From positions 9,440,793 to 9,504,792 of the forward strand of contig NC_091346.1 of assembly GCF_038502225.1 (NCBI RefSeq): a stretch of 64,000 nt of DNA, read 5' to 3'. This DNA is from Cherax quadricarinatus. Taxonomy: Eukaryota > Arthropoda > Malacostraca > Decapoda > Parastacidae. Under the pieces are notes generated by a model. The model was not told the origin of the DNA and made no database searches. It saw nothing but the letters and a program-made list of their open reading frames with translations. A program made the position numbers and the translations under genes. Each line of letters opens with the position of its first letter. The first letter of the stretch is position 1. Shown piece after piece: positions 23,280-39,740 of the stretch.

Positions 23280-23600
23280 CAGAAAGGTGTCCCGTAACTC
23301 TGTTGGTAGCGCACTCAGCTCACAGAATACCAGCCTCCACAAGCAGTCTATGTAGTAATGAAACCACGATACAAGTGGTACACAGACGACTTGTCGAGGT
23401 TGGTGTTCAAAAGGAAGTGGAAATTAGCCCTGAGCTTTCCACTGCCACGAGTGTCCTCGCACCATCAACAATACCTAGCTCTGCTGGCTGTATTGTATTT
23501 GTTTAACGATGGTCTAGTGGATAGGGTGATGCGTACATTGTTTTGTCTCACGAGGCAAGACAATGTAACGTGGGAACGAATCTCGGCCAGGTAAAATTGG
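23280..23600 (+). mobile_element. Relics of tRNA-like SINE sequence
   Basis: 23285-23325 (ggtgtcccgtaactctgttg, then gcactcagctcaca) matches, in opposite orientation, the tRNA-like SINE at 53.3-53.4 kb. At 23508-23595 another tRNA-like piece shows a GATGGTCTAGTGG A-box-like and a GAACGAATCTC B-box-like sequence. Both are degraded; the open frames here are not recognisable proteins. Confidence 0.4.
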
Positions 23601-23906
23601 TCAATTAGCAAGAACTCGTTTAAAATTAAGTCCTTTCTAAAATTTTCTCTTATACGTTTAAAGATTTTTTATTTTTCATTTATGTTGACGCAAAATTTAA
23701 TAATATTATACGACAAGAAAAAACTAAATATATTTTAGATAAGGTTACAGTAGTTTAATAATAAGCAAACAAAATGAAATATATTTTTTTTCGTCAGATT
23801 CAGAATGAATTTTGCCAAATTATTGCATAAACAAATTTTCGTTTGCCTTATTCGGCAAGAAGAGCGTTGCTATTTAAGCCAAATCGTAAGTTTTACCTGT
23901 TCGGCA
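23601..23906. other. Intergenic, no gene seen
   Basis: A/T-rich with no recognised feature up to the 5' truncation point of the RTE copy. Confidence 0.4.
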
Positions 23907-24553
23907 CCGCTCTTATATGGGTGTGAAGCGTGGGTGATGAATGTTGCAGCGAGGAGAAGGCTGGAGGCAGTGGAGATGTCATGTCTGAGGGCAATGTGTG
24001 GTGTGAATATAATGCAGAGAATTCGTAGTTTGGAAGTTAGGAGGAGGTGCGGGATTACCAAAACTGTTGTCCAGAGGGCTGAGGAAGGGTTGTTGAGGTG
24101 GTTCGGACATGTAGAGAGAATGGAGCGAAACAGAATGACTTCAAGAGTGTATCAGTCTGTAGTGGAAGGAAGGCGGGGTAGGGGTCGGCCTAGGAAAGGT
24201 TGGAGGGAGGGGGTAAAGGAGGTTTTGTGTGCGAGGGGCTTGGACTTCCAGCAGGCATGCGTGAGCGTGTTTGATAGGAGTGAATGGAGACAAATGGTTT
24301 TTAATACTTGACGTGCTGTTGGAGTGTGAGCAAAGTAACATTTATGAAGGGGTTCAGGGAAACCGGCAGGCCGGACTTGAGTCCTGGAGATGGGAAGTAC
24401 AGTGCCTGCACTCTGAAGGAGGGGTGTTAATGTTGCAGTTTAAAAACTGTAGTGTAAAGCACCCTTCTGGCAAGACAGTGATGGAGTGAATGATGGTGAA
24501 AGTTTTTCTTTTTCGGGCCACCCTGCCTTGGTGGGAATCGGCCAGTGTGATAA
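23907..24553 (+). pseudogene. RTE-type LINE, 5'-truncated copy 1
   Basis: Encodes LLYGCEAWVMNVAARRRLEA, GLLRWFGHVERMERNRMTSR and GRGRPRKGWREGVKEV, the C-terminal part of RTE-like ORF2. Nearly identical to 29741-30388. The 3' end carries a CCACC-CTGCCTT-GGTGG hairpin and leads directly into a TA microsatellite. RT domain absent. Confidence 0.85.
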
Positions 24554-24559
24554 TAATAA

Positions 24560-24560
24560 A

Positions 24561-24640
<80 letters not shown>
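24560..24640. repeat. TA microsatellite, RTE tail
   Basis: About 40 TA units immediately after the RTE 3' end. Confidence 0.95.
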
Positions 24641-24641
<1 letters not shown>

Positions 24642-24897
24642 ACTACTCAAGCAGACAAAAGAAATCCATCTGGTAGATTTTCAATACGATCCAGCACCAA
24701 AGTCCCATGACGTCATTGAAGTCAGTCATCAACATAAAAGAACTGTTTAGTGTGCGATATTAATGCCAGAGTTAAACTAAGAACGTTTTCCAAACTTGTC
24801 AAGTGTATTTGTGTCTCACCGAAGACACAAATTGCTTCTCAACCTATCACAACTTTGAAACTATTTCTGCATTTGATAATTATCGATCCCTGTCTGT

Positions 24898-25335
24898 TCT
24901 TTTTGTTTCTTAATATACCATACTTTTTGTTTCTCAATATACCATACTTTTTGTTTCTCAATATACCATACTTTTTGTTTCTCAATATACCATACTTTTT
25001 GTTTCTCAATATACCATACTTTTTGTTTCTCAATATACCATACTTTTTGTTTCTCAATATACCATACTTTTTGTTTCTCAATATACCATACTTTTTGTTT
25101 CTCAATATACCATACTTTTTGTTTCTCAATATACCATACTTTTTGTTTCTCAATATACCATACTTTTTGTTTCTCAATATACCATACTTTTTGTTTCTCA
25201 ATATACCATACTTTTTGTTTCTCAATATACCATACTTTTTGTTTCTCAATATACCATACTTTTTGTTTCTCAATATACCATACTTTTTGTTTCTCAATAT
25301 ACCATACTTTTTGTTTCTCAATATACCATATTATG
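24898..25335. repeat. 24-bp minisatellite, about 18 copies
   Basis: Unit reads ctcaatataccatacttttt plus gttt, nearly identical throughout. Because 24 is a multiple of three it produces spurious open frames on both strands (an 8-residue FLNIPYFL repeat on plus), which I do not call as genes. Confidence 0.95.
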
Positions 25336-27370
25336 TTGAAAAATTAATGTATTCCATTCTGTGTTAATGGAGTGATCTCTCCATTATATTTTTTGCGGTT
25401 AAAAATATAAAACAATCCACTTGTTAGGTTAGGTAAGATTCGTAGGAAAGGAGGACAAGTTTTCCAGAGGTGGATCTTAGCCACATGATGACCCGTCACT
25501 GGAGATTTTGGTCATCTGACCGAGGCCTTCCGCTGGCTTACCAGTCCATCCCTTAAGTTTTTTTATAATTATTTACATTCAGTTGTTGCTTTACTGAAAA
25601 GTTGATGCACGTATGGACACATGTCTCAAACGATAACTTATCGTATATAATACTTTTGAGTGGTATCATCATAAGTGGTATCATAAGTGGTATCATCATA
25701 AGTGGTATCATCACAAAAGTTGCACTCACCATAATATTTATCCAATAACAACTTCTGGTTTTGAATGAAGTATAACTCGCTAGTACAGCAGGGAAAGCTC
25801 TTCCTTTCCTAATAGGAAATCTTCTAGCTAGAGAAGTTCTCCCTTTCCTAGTAGAGAAGCTCTTCTTGCTAGGGAAAACTTAGCCTTTCCTGGTTGGAAA
25901 GTAGATTCGCTATAATTTACTTTCAGTTTCATCTGTGGAGTAAATACGATGTTTATAGGTCAAGGTAGTTTTCTGATGGATCTTTTGTACCTTTGTCATC
26001 CATTGATGACATCTCGATCATAAATGGAGCCATTAAAAAAAGATCTTTATATCCCCTTTGTAATGAGTTACATCCCACTTCCGTCATCACTAATTGAAAG
26101 GTAAATTAATTCACCTTTACTCTGCCAATTCTTCGTTTAAGATTTCTGATAGATTCTGAAATCTATAAATCTAGAAAAAAAAGTACACTATGAATGTTTC
26201 GTAATTTGAGACAAGATAAATAGTAAGGCTTTCCTATTCACTAGTAATAATAACAATAAGTCCAGAACAGACCACAGCAAGATAAATACTGTAGATCTGA
26301 AGAGTTTACTCTCTCTCTCTCTTAACAATTGTAATATAAATGGCTGTATCATATAAGAAAATATTTTTACCTCAATAATACTGAAATATATAATGAAACA
26401 ATCATCGTAATCTACGAGACGAATTAATTATGATGAGCAAGATATGAGAACACACCCAATCAGATTCCTCGAATGTTTGTCAACTGAAGACTTCCAGCTG
26501 TAGGTAACATAAGAACAAATAATGGATGATTGCCAGCGAGTAAACAGAAGAATGGACAAGAACTCTGACTGTGGTCCTGGCACATAGCAACTCCAGTGCT
26601 GTAACACATAGCTACGAGGCTGTTATAGAAAGCTTACAAGGCCAACACTGACAAGTCTGTATCAGCAGCCACAAGCTGTGACCCAACCGCCACTTTTGAG
26701 CCCTGTTAGTAGTAGGAAGAGATACCAGGTAAAAACGACTCCTAGAAGAATGAACTAGAATTACAACTGTGGTTCTGGCACATAAATCCAGTTATGTAAG
26801 CTGACATAGACATGTCACTGAAGTGCTGACTGTGGGACTTTAATAGTGAAAGCAACAGACCTGTTATATGCATGAACCCCGGCTCAATTTCCTGTCCATT
26901 CTTTTGTTTATTCATGGGAACATATGTGTGCTAACGCATGATTGAATACTAATATTAAAATATCAATTCCAAAAACTCTTGTGTTATTATCAACAGATAA
27001 TGATATAACGATTCTTCAGTATTACTTGGAAACCTGCTGCATGTATTGACTTCCTTGTGTATTTCCAAAATTTTGGTTTTGAGTCTTTAATTTACAATTG
27101 GTACTAAAAAAAGACAGAAAATTTATCAAAATAGAAATTTATTAATATACACTTACTTGGAAACAGTTTGAAGACTTTAGGACATAAATGTCCAGTAATT
27201 ATCAAAGGTTTACTAACAGGAAGTAATTAAAGCATATTCTGTGAATTATGGCAATGTATTAAATAACAAAGTATTGTTCTACCAGGGACTTTATTAGTAA
27301 GTTAATTAAATAACATGACACAGTTATAATAGTTTGGACACAGGTCCTTCCGTGAATCAATGTTGCTGCT
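25336..27370. other. Intergenic with decayed repeats, no gene seen
   Basis: At 25400-25560 a block with ccgtcactggagattttggtc, unclassified but repeat-like. At about 25660-25710 short repeats of ataagtggtatcatc. At about 26505 a CR1-octamer-like aacataagaac. No coding sequence recognised. Confidence 0.4.
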
Positions 27371-27374
27371 TGTC

Positions 27375-27456
27375 AGCAGACAGCTAAGTAAGGTCAGCAG
27401 ACAGCTAAGTGAGGTCAGCAGACAGCTAAGTGAGGTCAGCAGACAGTTAAGTGAGG
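27375..27456. repeat. 21-bp tandem repeat, about 4 copies
   Basis: Unit gtcagcagacagctaagtgag.. repeats in tandem with one or two changes. Confidence 0.85.
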
Positions 27457-27736
27457 TTAGGTGATGGCAATGCCACATTGAAGAGAATAAGTCTCGCAAA
27501 GATTTCACAGACTGTGAATGTTCCACAGATTTGTGTGCTTTGCGAGTGGCTGTTACTGTTGATTCTAAATATAATTTGCTAAAACTCTTATTTTCTCTGA
27601 TGATAAATCAAGCCGCTGGAAAATTCAGTGTTGGATGTTGTTGTTTGTGTGAACAATGTTACCGTCGTTATTCTTTCATTAGTATAATCCCGATGTTCAC
27701 TAAATAATGCTTGTAGATCCCTACATGCATTACTTC

Positions 27737-27739
<3 letters not shown>

Positions 27740-27825
<86 letters not shown>
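27740..27825. repeat. TA microsatellite at the RTE 5' junction
   Basis: About 42 TA units directly abutting the 5' end of the next RTE copy. Confidence 0.95.
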
Positions 27826-30626
<2,801 letters not shown>

Positions 30627-30644
<18 letters not shown>

Positions 30645-31636
30645 TTTTTAGTAAAAAAATATAGGGAAGTACCACCTCTATAGCTGGAATGGGGACCCTC
30701 ATCCTCAGAGAAGACAATAAACGTACCTCAGGGAAAACTCAAGGTTCTCCCCGGAGCTGTTTGAATATTTTCTTCTCCTACCACCCCCTATATTTATATT
30801 CTATGTGGACATTTATTAATAAACAAAATACATTTACAGAAAAAAAAACAAACATGAATACAATGGCACAATGTATCAAAGATGATGAATTTCCTCCAGC
30901 TCCTCCGAGGCTGGACGTGAACCAAGTATGCAGCAAGCATTTCCCCTCTGGATGGCGACGCTGAGGCGCTGGAACATGAAAGTGGCTGCCCTTGGGTCCC
31001 TGGTGGTGTCGATGAGTCTGGAACCCAATTCTTTAAGGAAGCGTGTGGCATTTTTTCCCCATGATCCCAAGGTCTCTGATCCCACTGGGACAAATTGATA
31101 CTGTTGGGTAATGTCCCTGTACTTGCTGATCTTGTACTCCTCCCTGTGGTCAGCAGCTCCTCCCTGTCGCCCCACACTGTGATGGATATAGGTGTCAGCC
31201 AGTGTGGACACACAGGTATAGTCCCATGCTAAGAGCTTGCCATTCTTCCAAGGATAGATGGTGATCCCGTCGGGGCGGTTTGCTGGGTTGTGGGTATTGT
31301 TTGCTGCAAGTGATCGTGGCTCCCTCTCGGCAGGGCATCCAGCTGTAGCAAGGGTTCTCTTAATGATGTCGTTGACCTCATTGTGTCTTGCATGCCAGCC
31401 CTTGGTTTTGGAACAGTTGAGACCATGTAGACCGTATTGGTCTGCTTGCACTTCGCCGCAAATACACATATATTCTGTGTGAATTGGGGCAGCAAGGCGC
31501 AGAGCCACTGCAATACGGAGGGTCTTAGGGTCGAGTCGCGTTCCCATTGCCGATATGGGAACTGTTTGGAGGAAGTCCCCGGAGTGAGGTGCACTCACAG
31601 CCTGGAGACGGGCAATCTCCCTATCTGATGTATATA
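30627..31636 (-). pseudogene. 3' part of a LINE with restriction-like endonuclease
   Basis: The minus-strand open frame 31630-30876 encodes a Cys-His motif (CICGEVQADQYGLHGLNC), then RHNEVNDIIKRTLATAG, RPDGITIYPW and LLAWDYTCV. C-x-C...H-x3-C followed by RPD...WDxT fits the zinc knuckle plus PD-(D/E)XK endonuclease at the C-terminus of R2/NeSL/HERO-type LINEs. The 3' UTR ends in a poly-A (T-run 30627-30650). Sequence upstream of the endonuclease domain is cut off at the TA tract near 31630, so the RT is missing. The C-terminal frame itself looks undamaged. Confidence 0.65.
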
Positions 31637-31849
31637 TATATATATATATGCAAAACAACCACTCTGAAAAAATAGAGAAATTCCAAGCGCTTTCGTGACT
31701 ACTCACATTATCAAGGAACTATGAAAGTAAAGCAGCCAAGGAAGCTATATAAGGTGTCTGGCCAGCACCTCACTATCAGATCCCACAACGGTTAAACACC
31801 TGACGCGCGCCGACCCAACTTGGATAGGTCCTTTGCACAACTCACCCAC

Positions 31850-32890
31850 AAACTATTCTACCCAAGAAAATTTAAAAATTATTATTTGTCCAGTGTATTA
31901 TTAAATTCTTCCCAAATTCTATTAATTATAAATGGATTTAATTTATATAAACCGAAGGAAATATTCATATTATTGTCAAAACTGCTTTTTATGAAACAAG
32001 ATTCAATTATATTCCTGTCGACCATGGACTTGCTTGATACTACTTTCTCAACTTTTTGAAAATCAATTGGATGGTTAAAATCTCTTACATGAATAAATAG
32101 AGCATTGGAATCTTGTCCAGTTCTAATGCTATATTTATGTTGTTTTAATCTTAGTTCGAGATTTTTACCAGTTTGACCGTAATAAACTTTATCGCAAATT
32201 TTTCAAGGAATCTTATAGACACATCCATCAGCATTTTGGGGGGGAATTCTTTATCAAAAGTTTTTTTACTGTATCAAGATTTTTGAATACAACTTTAATA
32301 TTAAAAGTCTTAAGAAGAGAAGGCACATCAACCAAGTTTTCATGGTAAGGGAGAACCAACATATTTTTAGTTGAATAAGGCTGGTTGTCTCTTTTTGGAT
32401 TGTAAAAAGTATTTCAAGCAACTTTAAAAGATTTATCAATTACATTTCTTGGGTATTTTAAATCATTACCTATTTCATAAATTTTGGATATTTCCTCATC
32501 TGTGAACTCAGGACTACAAATTCGTAAAGCTCTCAAAAACATTGATGAGAAAACAGACAGTTTGACTCTATCTTGATGCGAGGAATAATAGTGGACATAG
32601 GAACAGTTATTTGTAGGTTTTCTGTAAATTTTAAATTTGAATTCATTATTATCCTTAATATTTAAAACATCTAGAAAAGGCAATGAGTTATTTTCTTCAA
32701 ACTCAACAGTAAAGTTAATAGAATGGGCTAAGCTATTTAATTTTCCAAGGAAATGGTGTATATCTACATTTTTGGGCATAAGACACAAAATATCATCAAC
32801 ATATCTGAACCATTTAGCTCTATTAGGGAGGATTGTGTTAAGCATCCTTGTTTCAAAAAATTCCATGTCCACTATTATTCCTCGCATCAA
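31850..32890 (-). pseudogene. PLE reverse transcriptase and GIY-YIG endonuclease, left arm
   Basis: RT part: MEFFETRMLN, KWFRYVDDILCLMP (YVDD catalytic motif, about 32800), SLPFLDVLNI and KIYRKPTNN. It then runs to a TGA at 32414, where the right arm has an Arg codon. The GIY-YIG part lies at about 32220-31850 (KVYYGQTGKNL, NALFIHVRDFNHPIDF). It is also broken by a TGA at a Cys position and by a frame change near the C-run at 32235. PLE RTs are telomerase-related; the endonuclease cuts the target DNA. Not functional. Confidence 0.85.
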
Positions 32891-33920
32891 GATAGAGTCA
32901 AACTGTCTGTTTTCTCATCAATGTTTTTGAGAGCTTTACGAATTTGTAGTCCTGAGTTCATAGATGAGGAAATATCCAAAATTTATGAAATAGGTAATGA
33001 TTTAAAATACCCAAGAAATGTAATTGACAAATCTTTTAAAGTTGCTAGAAATACTTTTTACGATCCAAAAAGGGACAACCAGCCTTATTCAACTAAAAAT
33101 ATGTTGGTTCTCCCTTACCATGAAAACTTGGTTGATATGCCTTCTCTTCTTAAGACTTTTAATATTAAAGTTGTATTCAAAAATCTTGATACAGTAAAAA
33201 AAACTTTTGATAAAGAATTCCCACCAAAATGCTGATGGATGTGTCTATAAGATTCCTTGAACAATAAAATGGTATAAAATACCGACAGGTTGTTTAGGTA
33301 AGACACATATGCAACAGTTAGGTATCTTTATTTCGAAACGTTTCGCCTACACAGTAGGCTTCTTCAGTCGAGTACAGCAAAGTTGATAGAAGCAGAAGAG
33401 ACTTGAAGACGATGTAATCAGTCCATCACCCTTAAAGTTTTGAGGTGGTCAGTCCCTCAGTCTGGAGAAGAGTATTGTTCCATTGTCTATCAACTTTGCT
33501 GTACTCGACTGAAGAAGCCTACTGTGTAGGCGAAACGTTTCGAAATAAAGATACCTAACTGTTGCATATGTGTCTTACCTAAACATAAGATTCCTTGTAA
33601 AATTTGTGATAAAGTTTATTACGGTCAAACTGGTAAAAATCTCGAACTAAGATTAAAACAACATAAATATAGCATTAGAATTGGACAAGATTCCAATGCT
33701 CTATTTATTCATGTAAGAGATTTTAACCATCCAATTGATTTTCAAAAAGTTGAGAAAATAGTATCAAGCAAGTCCATGGTCGACAGGAATATAATTGAAT
33801 CTTGTTGCATAAAAAGCAGTTTTGACAATAATATGAATATTTCCTTCGGTTTATATAAATTAGATCCATTTATAATTAATAGAATTTGGGAAGAATTTAA
33901 TAATACACTGGACAAATAAT
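32872..33920 (+). pseudogene. PLE RT C-terminus and GIY-YIG endonuclease, right arm
   Basis: Starts at HYYSSHQDRVKLSVFSS, so the catalytic YVDD is absent. The frame runs through SPEFIDEEISKIYEIGNDLK and NMLVLPYHENL to a stop at 33235. The GIY-YIG domain (CVYKIPCKICDKVYYGQTG) starts just before the nested insertion, continues after it at 33585 and ends at 33917. A frame change lies near 33222. Fewer internal stops than the left arm. Confidence 0.85.
33260..33584. mobile_element. Nested foldback element with 13-bp TSD
   Basis: Flanked by ATAAGATTCCTTG at 33247-33259 and 33585-33597. Arms carry the CTGAAGAA-GCCTAC/GTAGGC-GAAAC core and match the 10.9-kb element in inverted orientation. The insertion lies inside the GIY-YIG coding sequence of the PLE right arm, so it is younger than the dimer. 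Confidence 0.9.
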
Positions 33921-34198
33921 AATTTTTAAATTTTCTTGGGTAGAATAGTATGTGGGTGAGTTGTGCAAAGGACCTATCCAAGTTGGGTCGGCGCGCGACA
34001 GGTGTTTAACCGTTGTGGGATCTGATAGTGAGGTGCTGGCCAGACCCCTTATATAGCTTCCTTGGATGCTTTACTTTCATAGTTCCTTGATAATGTGAGT
34101 AGTCACGAAAGCGCTTGGAATTTCTCTATTCTTTCAGAGTGGTTGTTTTGCATATTCTGAAATCACCTGTTTACTGTGATCTTATTGCATATAATGTA

Positions 34199-34291
<93 letters not shown>
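34199..34291. repeat. TA microsatellite
   Basis: About 45 TA units bordering the tRNA-like palindrome. Confidence 0.95.
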
Positions 34292-34295
<4 letters not shown>

Positions 34296-34296
<1 letters not shown>

Positions 34297-34853
34297 AGGA
34301 ATTCTCAAGAGCAGGCGAAATATACACAAACACTGATCTCTGGCTGAAGGAGACTCGAACCTACGAACCTTAGGACAAGGTACACAGTGCTTTACCAATC
34401 TACCCACACTGGACAATACCTTGGCGAGTAGCTTGCGCTACACGTTTGATCCAAGGCAGCCAGCTTTCAGGGAGAAGGCTTACAGCTTTTTTATCTCATC
34501 CCCTGCATGCATCAGCCTTACTAGAGATTTTAACAATGCAAGGAATTCGCAAGAGCAGGCGAAATATACACAAACACTGATCTCTGGCTGAAGGAGACTC
34601 GAACCTACGAACCTTAGGACAAGGTACGCCTGCTCTTGCGAATTTCTTGCATTGTTAAAATCTCTAGTAAGGCTGATGCATGCAGGGGATGAGATGAAAA
34701 GCTGTAAGCGTTCTCCCTGAAAGCTGGCTGCCTTGGATCAAACGTGTAGCGCAAGCTACACGCCAAGGTATTGTCCAGTGTGGGTAGATTGGTAAAGCAC
34801 TGCATACCTTGTCCTAAGGTTCGTAGGTTCGAGTCTCCTTCAGCCAGAGATCA

Positions 34854-34858
<5 letters not shown>
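34296..34858. mobile_element. Inverted pair of tRNA-like SINEs
   Basis: The plus-strand copy (about 34628-34857) reads gtgtgggtagattggtaaag (A-box-like) and GGTTCGAGTCTCC (B box). A minus-strand copy (about 34300-34540) is its reverse complement, and a second partial minus copy (34540-34625) repeats the same tRNA-like part. Overall a large palindrome with TA repeats on both sides. Confidence 0.8.
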
Positions 34859-34905
<47 letters not shown>

Positions 34906-34935
34906 CTATATTATATAATATATATATATATATGG
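34857..34935. repeat. TA microsatellite
   Basis: TA repeats between the SINE palindrome and an RTE tail, interrupted by attactatatt. Confidence 0.9.
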
Positions 34936-36490
<1,555 letters not shown>

Positions 36491-36506
36491 TGTCTGCGAT
36501 TGTTGT

Positions 36507-36507
36507 C

Positions 36508-36597
<90 letters not shown>
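36507..36597. repeat. CA then TA microsatellite
   Basis: About 19 CA units pass directly into about 25 TA units. Confidence 0.95.
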
Positions 36598-36598
<1 letters not shown>

Positions 36599-36736
36599 AT
36601 AACAACACTGCACTAGCCAAGGATTCGAACCCATGTTGTACTGGCCTGCCTCATGGTAAGCGAGAACCACATGACGTTTTAAACCACAGGCCAGTAAAAC
36701 ATGGGTTCGAATCCTTGGCTAGTGCAGTGTTGTTAT

Positions 36737-36740
<4 letters not shown>
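36598..36740. repeat. tRNA-like palindrome between TA tracts
   Basis: Left arm caataacaacactgcactag through ccaaggattcgaacccatg is the reverse complement of the right arm, which carries GGGTTCGAATCC, a perfect B-box-like sequence. The centre holds a tRNA-like gcaggccagt/actggcctgc segment. Confidence 0.8.
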
Positions 36741-36796
<56 letters not shown>

Positions 36797-36799
36797 ATG

Positions 36800-36874
<75 letters not shown>
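36740..36874. repeat. TA microsatellite at RTE 5' junction
   Basis: TA repeats interrupted by tcaatgtatg, directly abutting the truncated RTE copy. Confidence 0.95.
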
Positions 36875-36878
<4 letters not shown>

Positions 36879-38145
36879 GCGTATGACAGGGTGGATAGGG
36901 GAGCAATGTGGCAGATGATGCAGATGTATGGTATAGGAGGTAGGTTACTGAAAGCAGTGAAGAGTTTTTACGAGGATAGTGAGGCTCGGGTTAGAGTATG
37001 TAGAAGATAAGGCGATTATTTCCCAATAAAAGTAGGCTGTGTGATGTCACCGTGGTTGTTCAACATATTTATAGATGTGGTTATAAGAGATGCGAATGCT
37101 CGGGTGTTGGCAAGAGGTGTGGGGTTAAAAGATAAAGAATCTAAGATAAAGTGCGAGTTCTCACAGTTGCTCATTGCTGATGTCACTGTGCTTTTGGGGA
37201 GATTCTGAAGAGATTGGTGGATGACTTTGGTAGGGTATGTAAAATAAGAAAATTAACAGTGAATATATCAAAGAGTAAGATGAAGAGGATAAAAAAAATA
37301 AGTGACGAAAGATTGAATATCAGATTGAAGGGAGAAAGTATGGAGGAGGTGAATGTGTTCAGATATTTAGGAGTGGACGTGTCAGCGGATGGGTCTATGA
37401 AGGATGAGGTGAGTGGTGCACTGAGGAGTCTGTGGCGACAAAGAATTTTGTCCATGGAAGCAAAGAGGGGAATGTATGAGAGTATAGTTGTACCAACGCT
37501 CTTGCATGTGTGTGAAGCATGGGTACTGAATGTTATCATGTTGTAACTGCTGGAGGCAGTGGAGACGTCATATCTGAAGGCAATGTGTTATGTGAATATA
37601 ATGCAGAGAATTCGTAGTTTGGAAATTAGGAGGAAGTGTGGGATTACCAAAACTGTTATCGAGAGAGCTGAGGAGGCATTGTTGAGGTGGTTCGGACTTG
37701 CAGAGAGGGTAGAACAAAATAGAATGACTTCGAGAGTGTATAAATATGCAGTGGAGGGAAGGCGGGGTATGGGTCAGCCTATTAAAGGTTGGAGGGAGGT
37801 GATAAAGGTGGTTTTGTGTGCGAGGGGCTTGGACTTCCACCAAGCGTGCTTGAGCATGGTTGATAGGAGTGAATGGAGACAAACTGTTTTTGAACTTGAC
37901 GTGCTGTTGGAGTGTGAGCAAGGTAACATTTATGAAGGGATTCAGGGAAACCGGCAGGCCAGACTTGAGTCCTGGAGATGGGAAGTACAGTGTCTGTACT
38001 CTGAAGGAGAAGTGTTAATGTTGCAGTTTTATAACTGTAGTGTAGGCACACCTCTAGCAAGACAGTGATGAAGTGAATGATGAAAGTTCTTCTTTTTCGG
38101 GCCACCCTGCCTTGGTGGGAGACGGCCGATGTGTTAATAAAAAAT
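36875..38145 (+). pseudogene. RTE-type LINE, 5'-truncated copy 3
   Basis: Starts inside the RT at [20 protein letters not shown], one motif before the FADD region. The catalytic FADD region is altered (reads LIADVTVL near 37170). Multiple frameshifts (37010, 37200, 37546) and stops. C-terminus GLRWFGLAER-like, 3' end with the CCACC/GGTGG hairpin, no TA tail. More diverged than copies 1 and 2. Confidence 0.85.
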
Positions 38146-38439
38146 TAATGCCTATTGTATTTTGGGCACGCACCCCAGTTCTGAAGAGCTGGATGAAATA
38201 TTCGCAATATAATCAGTGACAAACACGTAACAATATGTACTAGACATTCATCTCTCACATCTCATGTACTGTATTTGCCATCTTTATATCAACAATGTAT
38301 CTCTTAAACCTTTTTGTATCATATTATGAAATAAAATATACCTATTGGTAAAAAAGAATAAAAAGATGGAGTGGTAGGGGAAGTGGAATATTTAAACGTC
38401 TTCAGGAAATCCAAATATTGTTCCTTGAAGTCTTTTTAT

Positions 38440-38442
<3 letters not shown>
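38146..38442. other. Intergenic, no gene seen
   Basis: No recognised feature. Confidence 0.4.
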
Positions 38443-38527
<85 letters not shown>

Positions 38528-38553
38528 ATAAACGTGTGTGTGTGTGTGTGTGT
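38443..38553. repeat. TA then GT microsatellite
   Basis: About 40 TA units, a short aaacataaac spacer, then about 9 GT units that look like the tail of the LINE fragment on the right. Confidence 0.92.
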
Positions 38554-38745
38554 GTACTCACCTAATTGCGGTTGCAGGGATCGAGACTCAGCTCCTGTCC
38601 CCGCTTCTTCACTGAGTGCTACTAGGTCCTCTCTCTCCCTGCTCCATGAGCTTTATCATATCTCATCTTAAAGCTATGTATGGTTTCTGCCTCCACTACC
38701 TCACTTGCTAGACTATTCCACTTCCTGACTGGCATCTCTCCTCAA
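38554..38745 (-). pseudogene. LINE 3' end fragment with GT/CA tail
   Basis: On the minus strand it encodes KWNSLASEVVEAETIHSFKM, the conserved end of a CR1/Jockey-like ORF2, followed by a short 3' UTR ending aattaggtgagta and CA repeats. Confidence 0.65.
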
Positions 38746-39640
38746 AGTATTACACGTAGAAGAGACAGACTGAGCTCCTGTTGAGTGCAAGCGACAGTGG
38801 TGACAAACTTTGATCTGCTGATTAAAATAAACCTGGAAACGGACTTTGGAGGGAATAGAATCAAGGCAAATTTCGGAGAGATGAGGTAATTCCAGCATAT
38901 ATTTCAGAAGGAAAGGATTCCTGGGTAACAAACAGAGGAGAAAATTGCCTAGAAGGTGAGTATCAGGTGGAAAGTGATATATTTTTCCAAAATGAGAAAA
39001 AACGGAAAAGACTGAATTTAAAGATTAGCTATAGAGGTAAAGATGTCCTGACAAAAAACTAAAATGTATGGGAAGCGAGCATGAGAACCTAGAATATATG
39101 GGGCAGAGTGAAAAAACAGGTAGGAGGAATACATTAAAATTGTATATTTTCAGAAGTAGTCAGAATCGAAACTAATGCAAAGAACATTCAAATAGAATAT
39201 GCCCGAAATAAAAGTCATAATAAATAAGACGAAAGGAAGGAAGCTAACTAGGAATAGGTAAGAATACTGATATGAACCAAATATACGTTTGAAAAAGATG
39301 TTGAAAAAACAAGCATTGACAATATTAGAGAGCAATATAGAAGTAAAATTGACCTGACAAGCCTGAAAAAAGTACGAATGAGCTGTTGCAGCAAAGAAAC
39401 TGATAAGTTTGATACAACGAAAACAATGGGACAATATTGTATCAGTCTGATTGTATTTATGAAATAAAGTAATCTGAGTAAGAAATTTGTAAAAGCATAT
39501 TTCATTCACAGTTTTAATAATTAGGTATAACAAGGCCTATGTGTTAGGAAATTTAATGTGCAAGTTCCTAAACAATTGCGAGCTGTGCCAATGGCGTAGA
39601 TTCACCTCCTCAACTATTCGGTTGAGATAAATGATATAAA
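38746..39640. other. Intergenic, no gene seen
   Basis: A/T-rich. Open frames at 39150-39533 on the minus strand look like random hydrophobic sequence and show no domain. Confidence 0.4.
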
Positions 39641-39740
39641 ATACTGACACAATTGAAATATAAACACTTAAGCAGTATAATGTGATCCTTTAATGAAAAC
39701 GTTTCGCCCACGCAGTGGGCTTTATCAAGTCTCAAACAGC
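39641..39740 (-). mobile_element. PLE-type end fragment
   Basis: On the minus strand: TTGATAAA, GCCCAC-TGC-GTGGGC hairpin, GAAACGTTTTC, then aaaggatc. Next to it lies ataaaatactgacac, resembling the tails of the foldback elements. Single end. Confidence 0.65.

Larger units (their letters stand above)
31651..34153. mobile_element. PLE head-to-head inverted dimer
   Basis: Outer ends are reverse complements: gcaaaacaaccactctg at 31651 and cagagtggttgttttgc ending at 34153. The left arm reads on the minus strand from about 32890 to 31651; the right arm reads on the plus strand from about 32872. Both are 5'-truncated PLE copies joined at their truncated ends. Each outer end has the core TTGATAAT, GTGA/TCAC hairpin, GAAAG. 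A smaller foldback element sits inside the right arm (33260-33584). Confidence 0.85.

Noticed and set aside
24750..25367. 205-codon frame of repeated FLNIPYFL
   Set aside because: It is the 24-bp minisatellite read in one frame; the opposite strand is equally open.
25420..25440. Telomeric TTAGG repeat
   Set aside because: Only two consecutive units (gttaggttaggtaag); not a telomeric array.
39150..39533. Membrane protein on the minus strand
   Set aside because: Hydrophobic frames arise from A/T-rich sequence; two overlapping frames look equally hydrophobic and no family is recognised.
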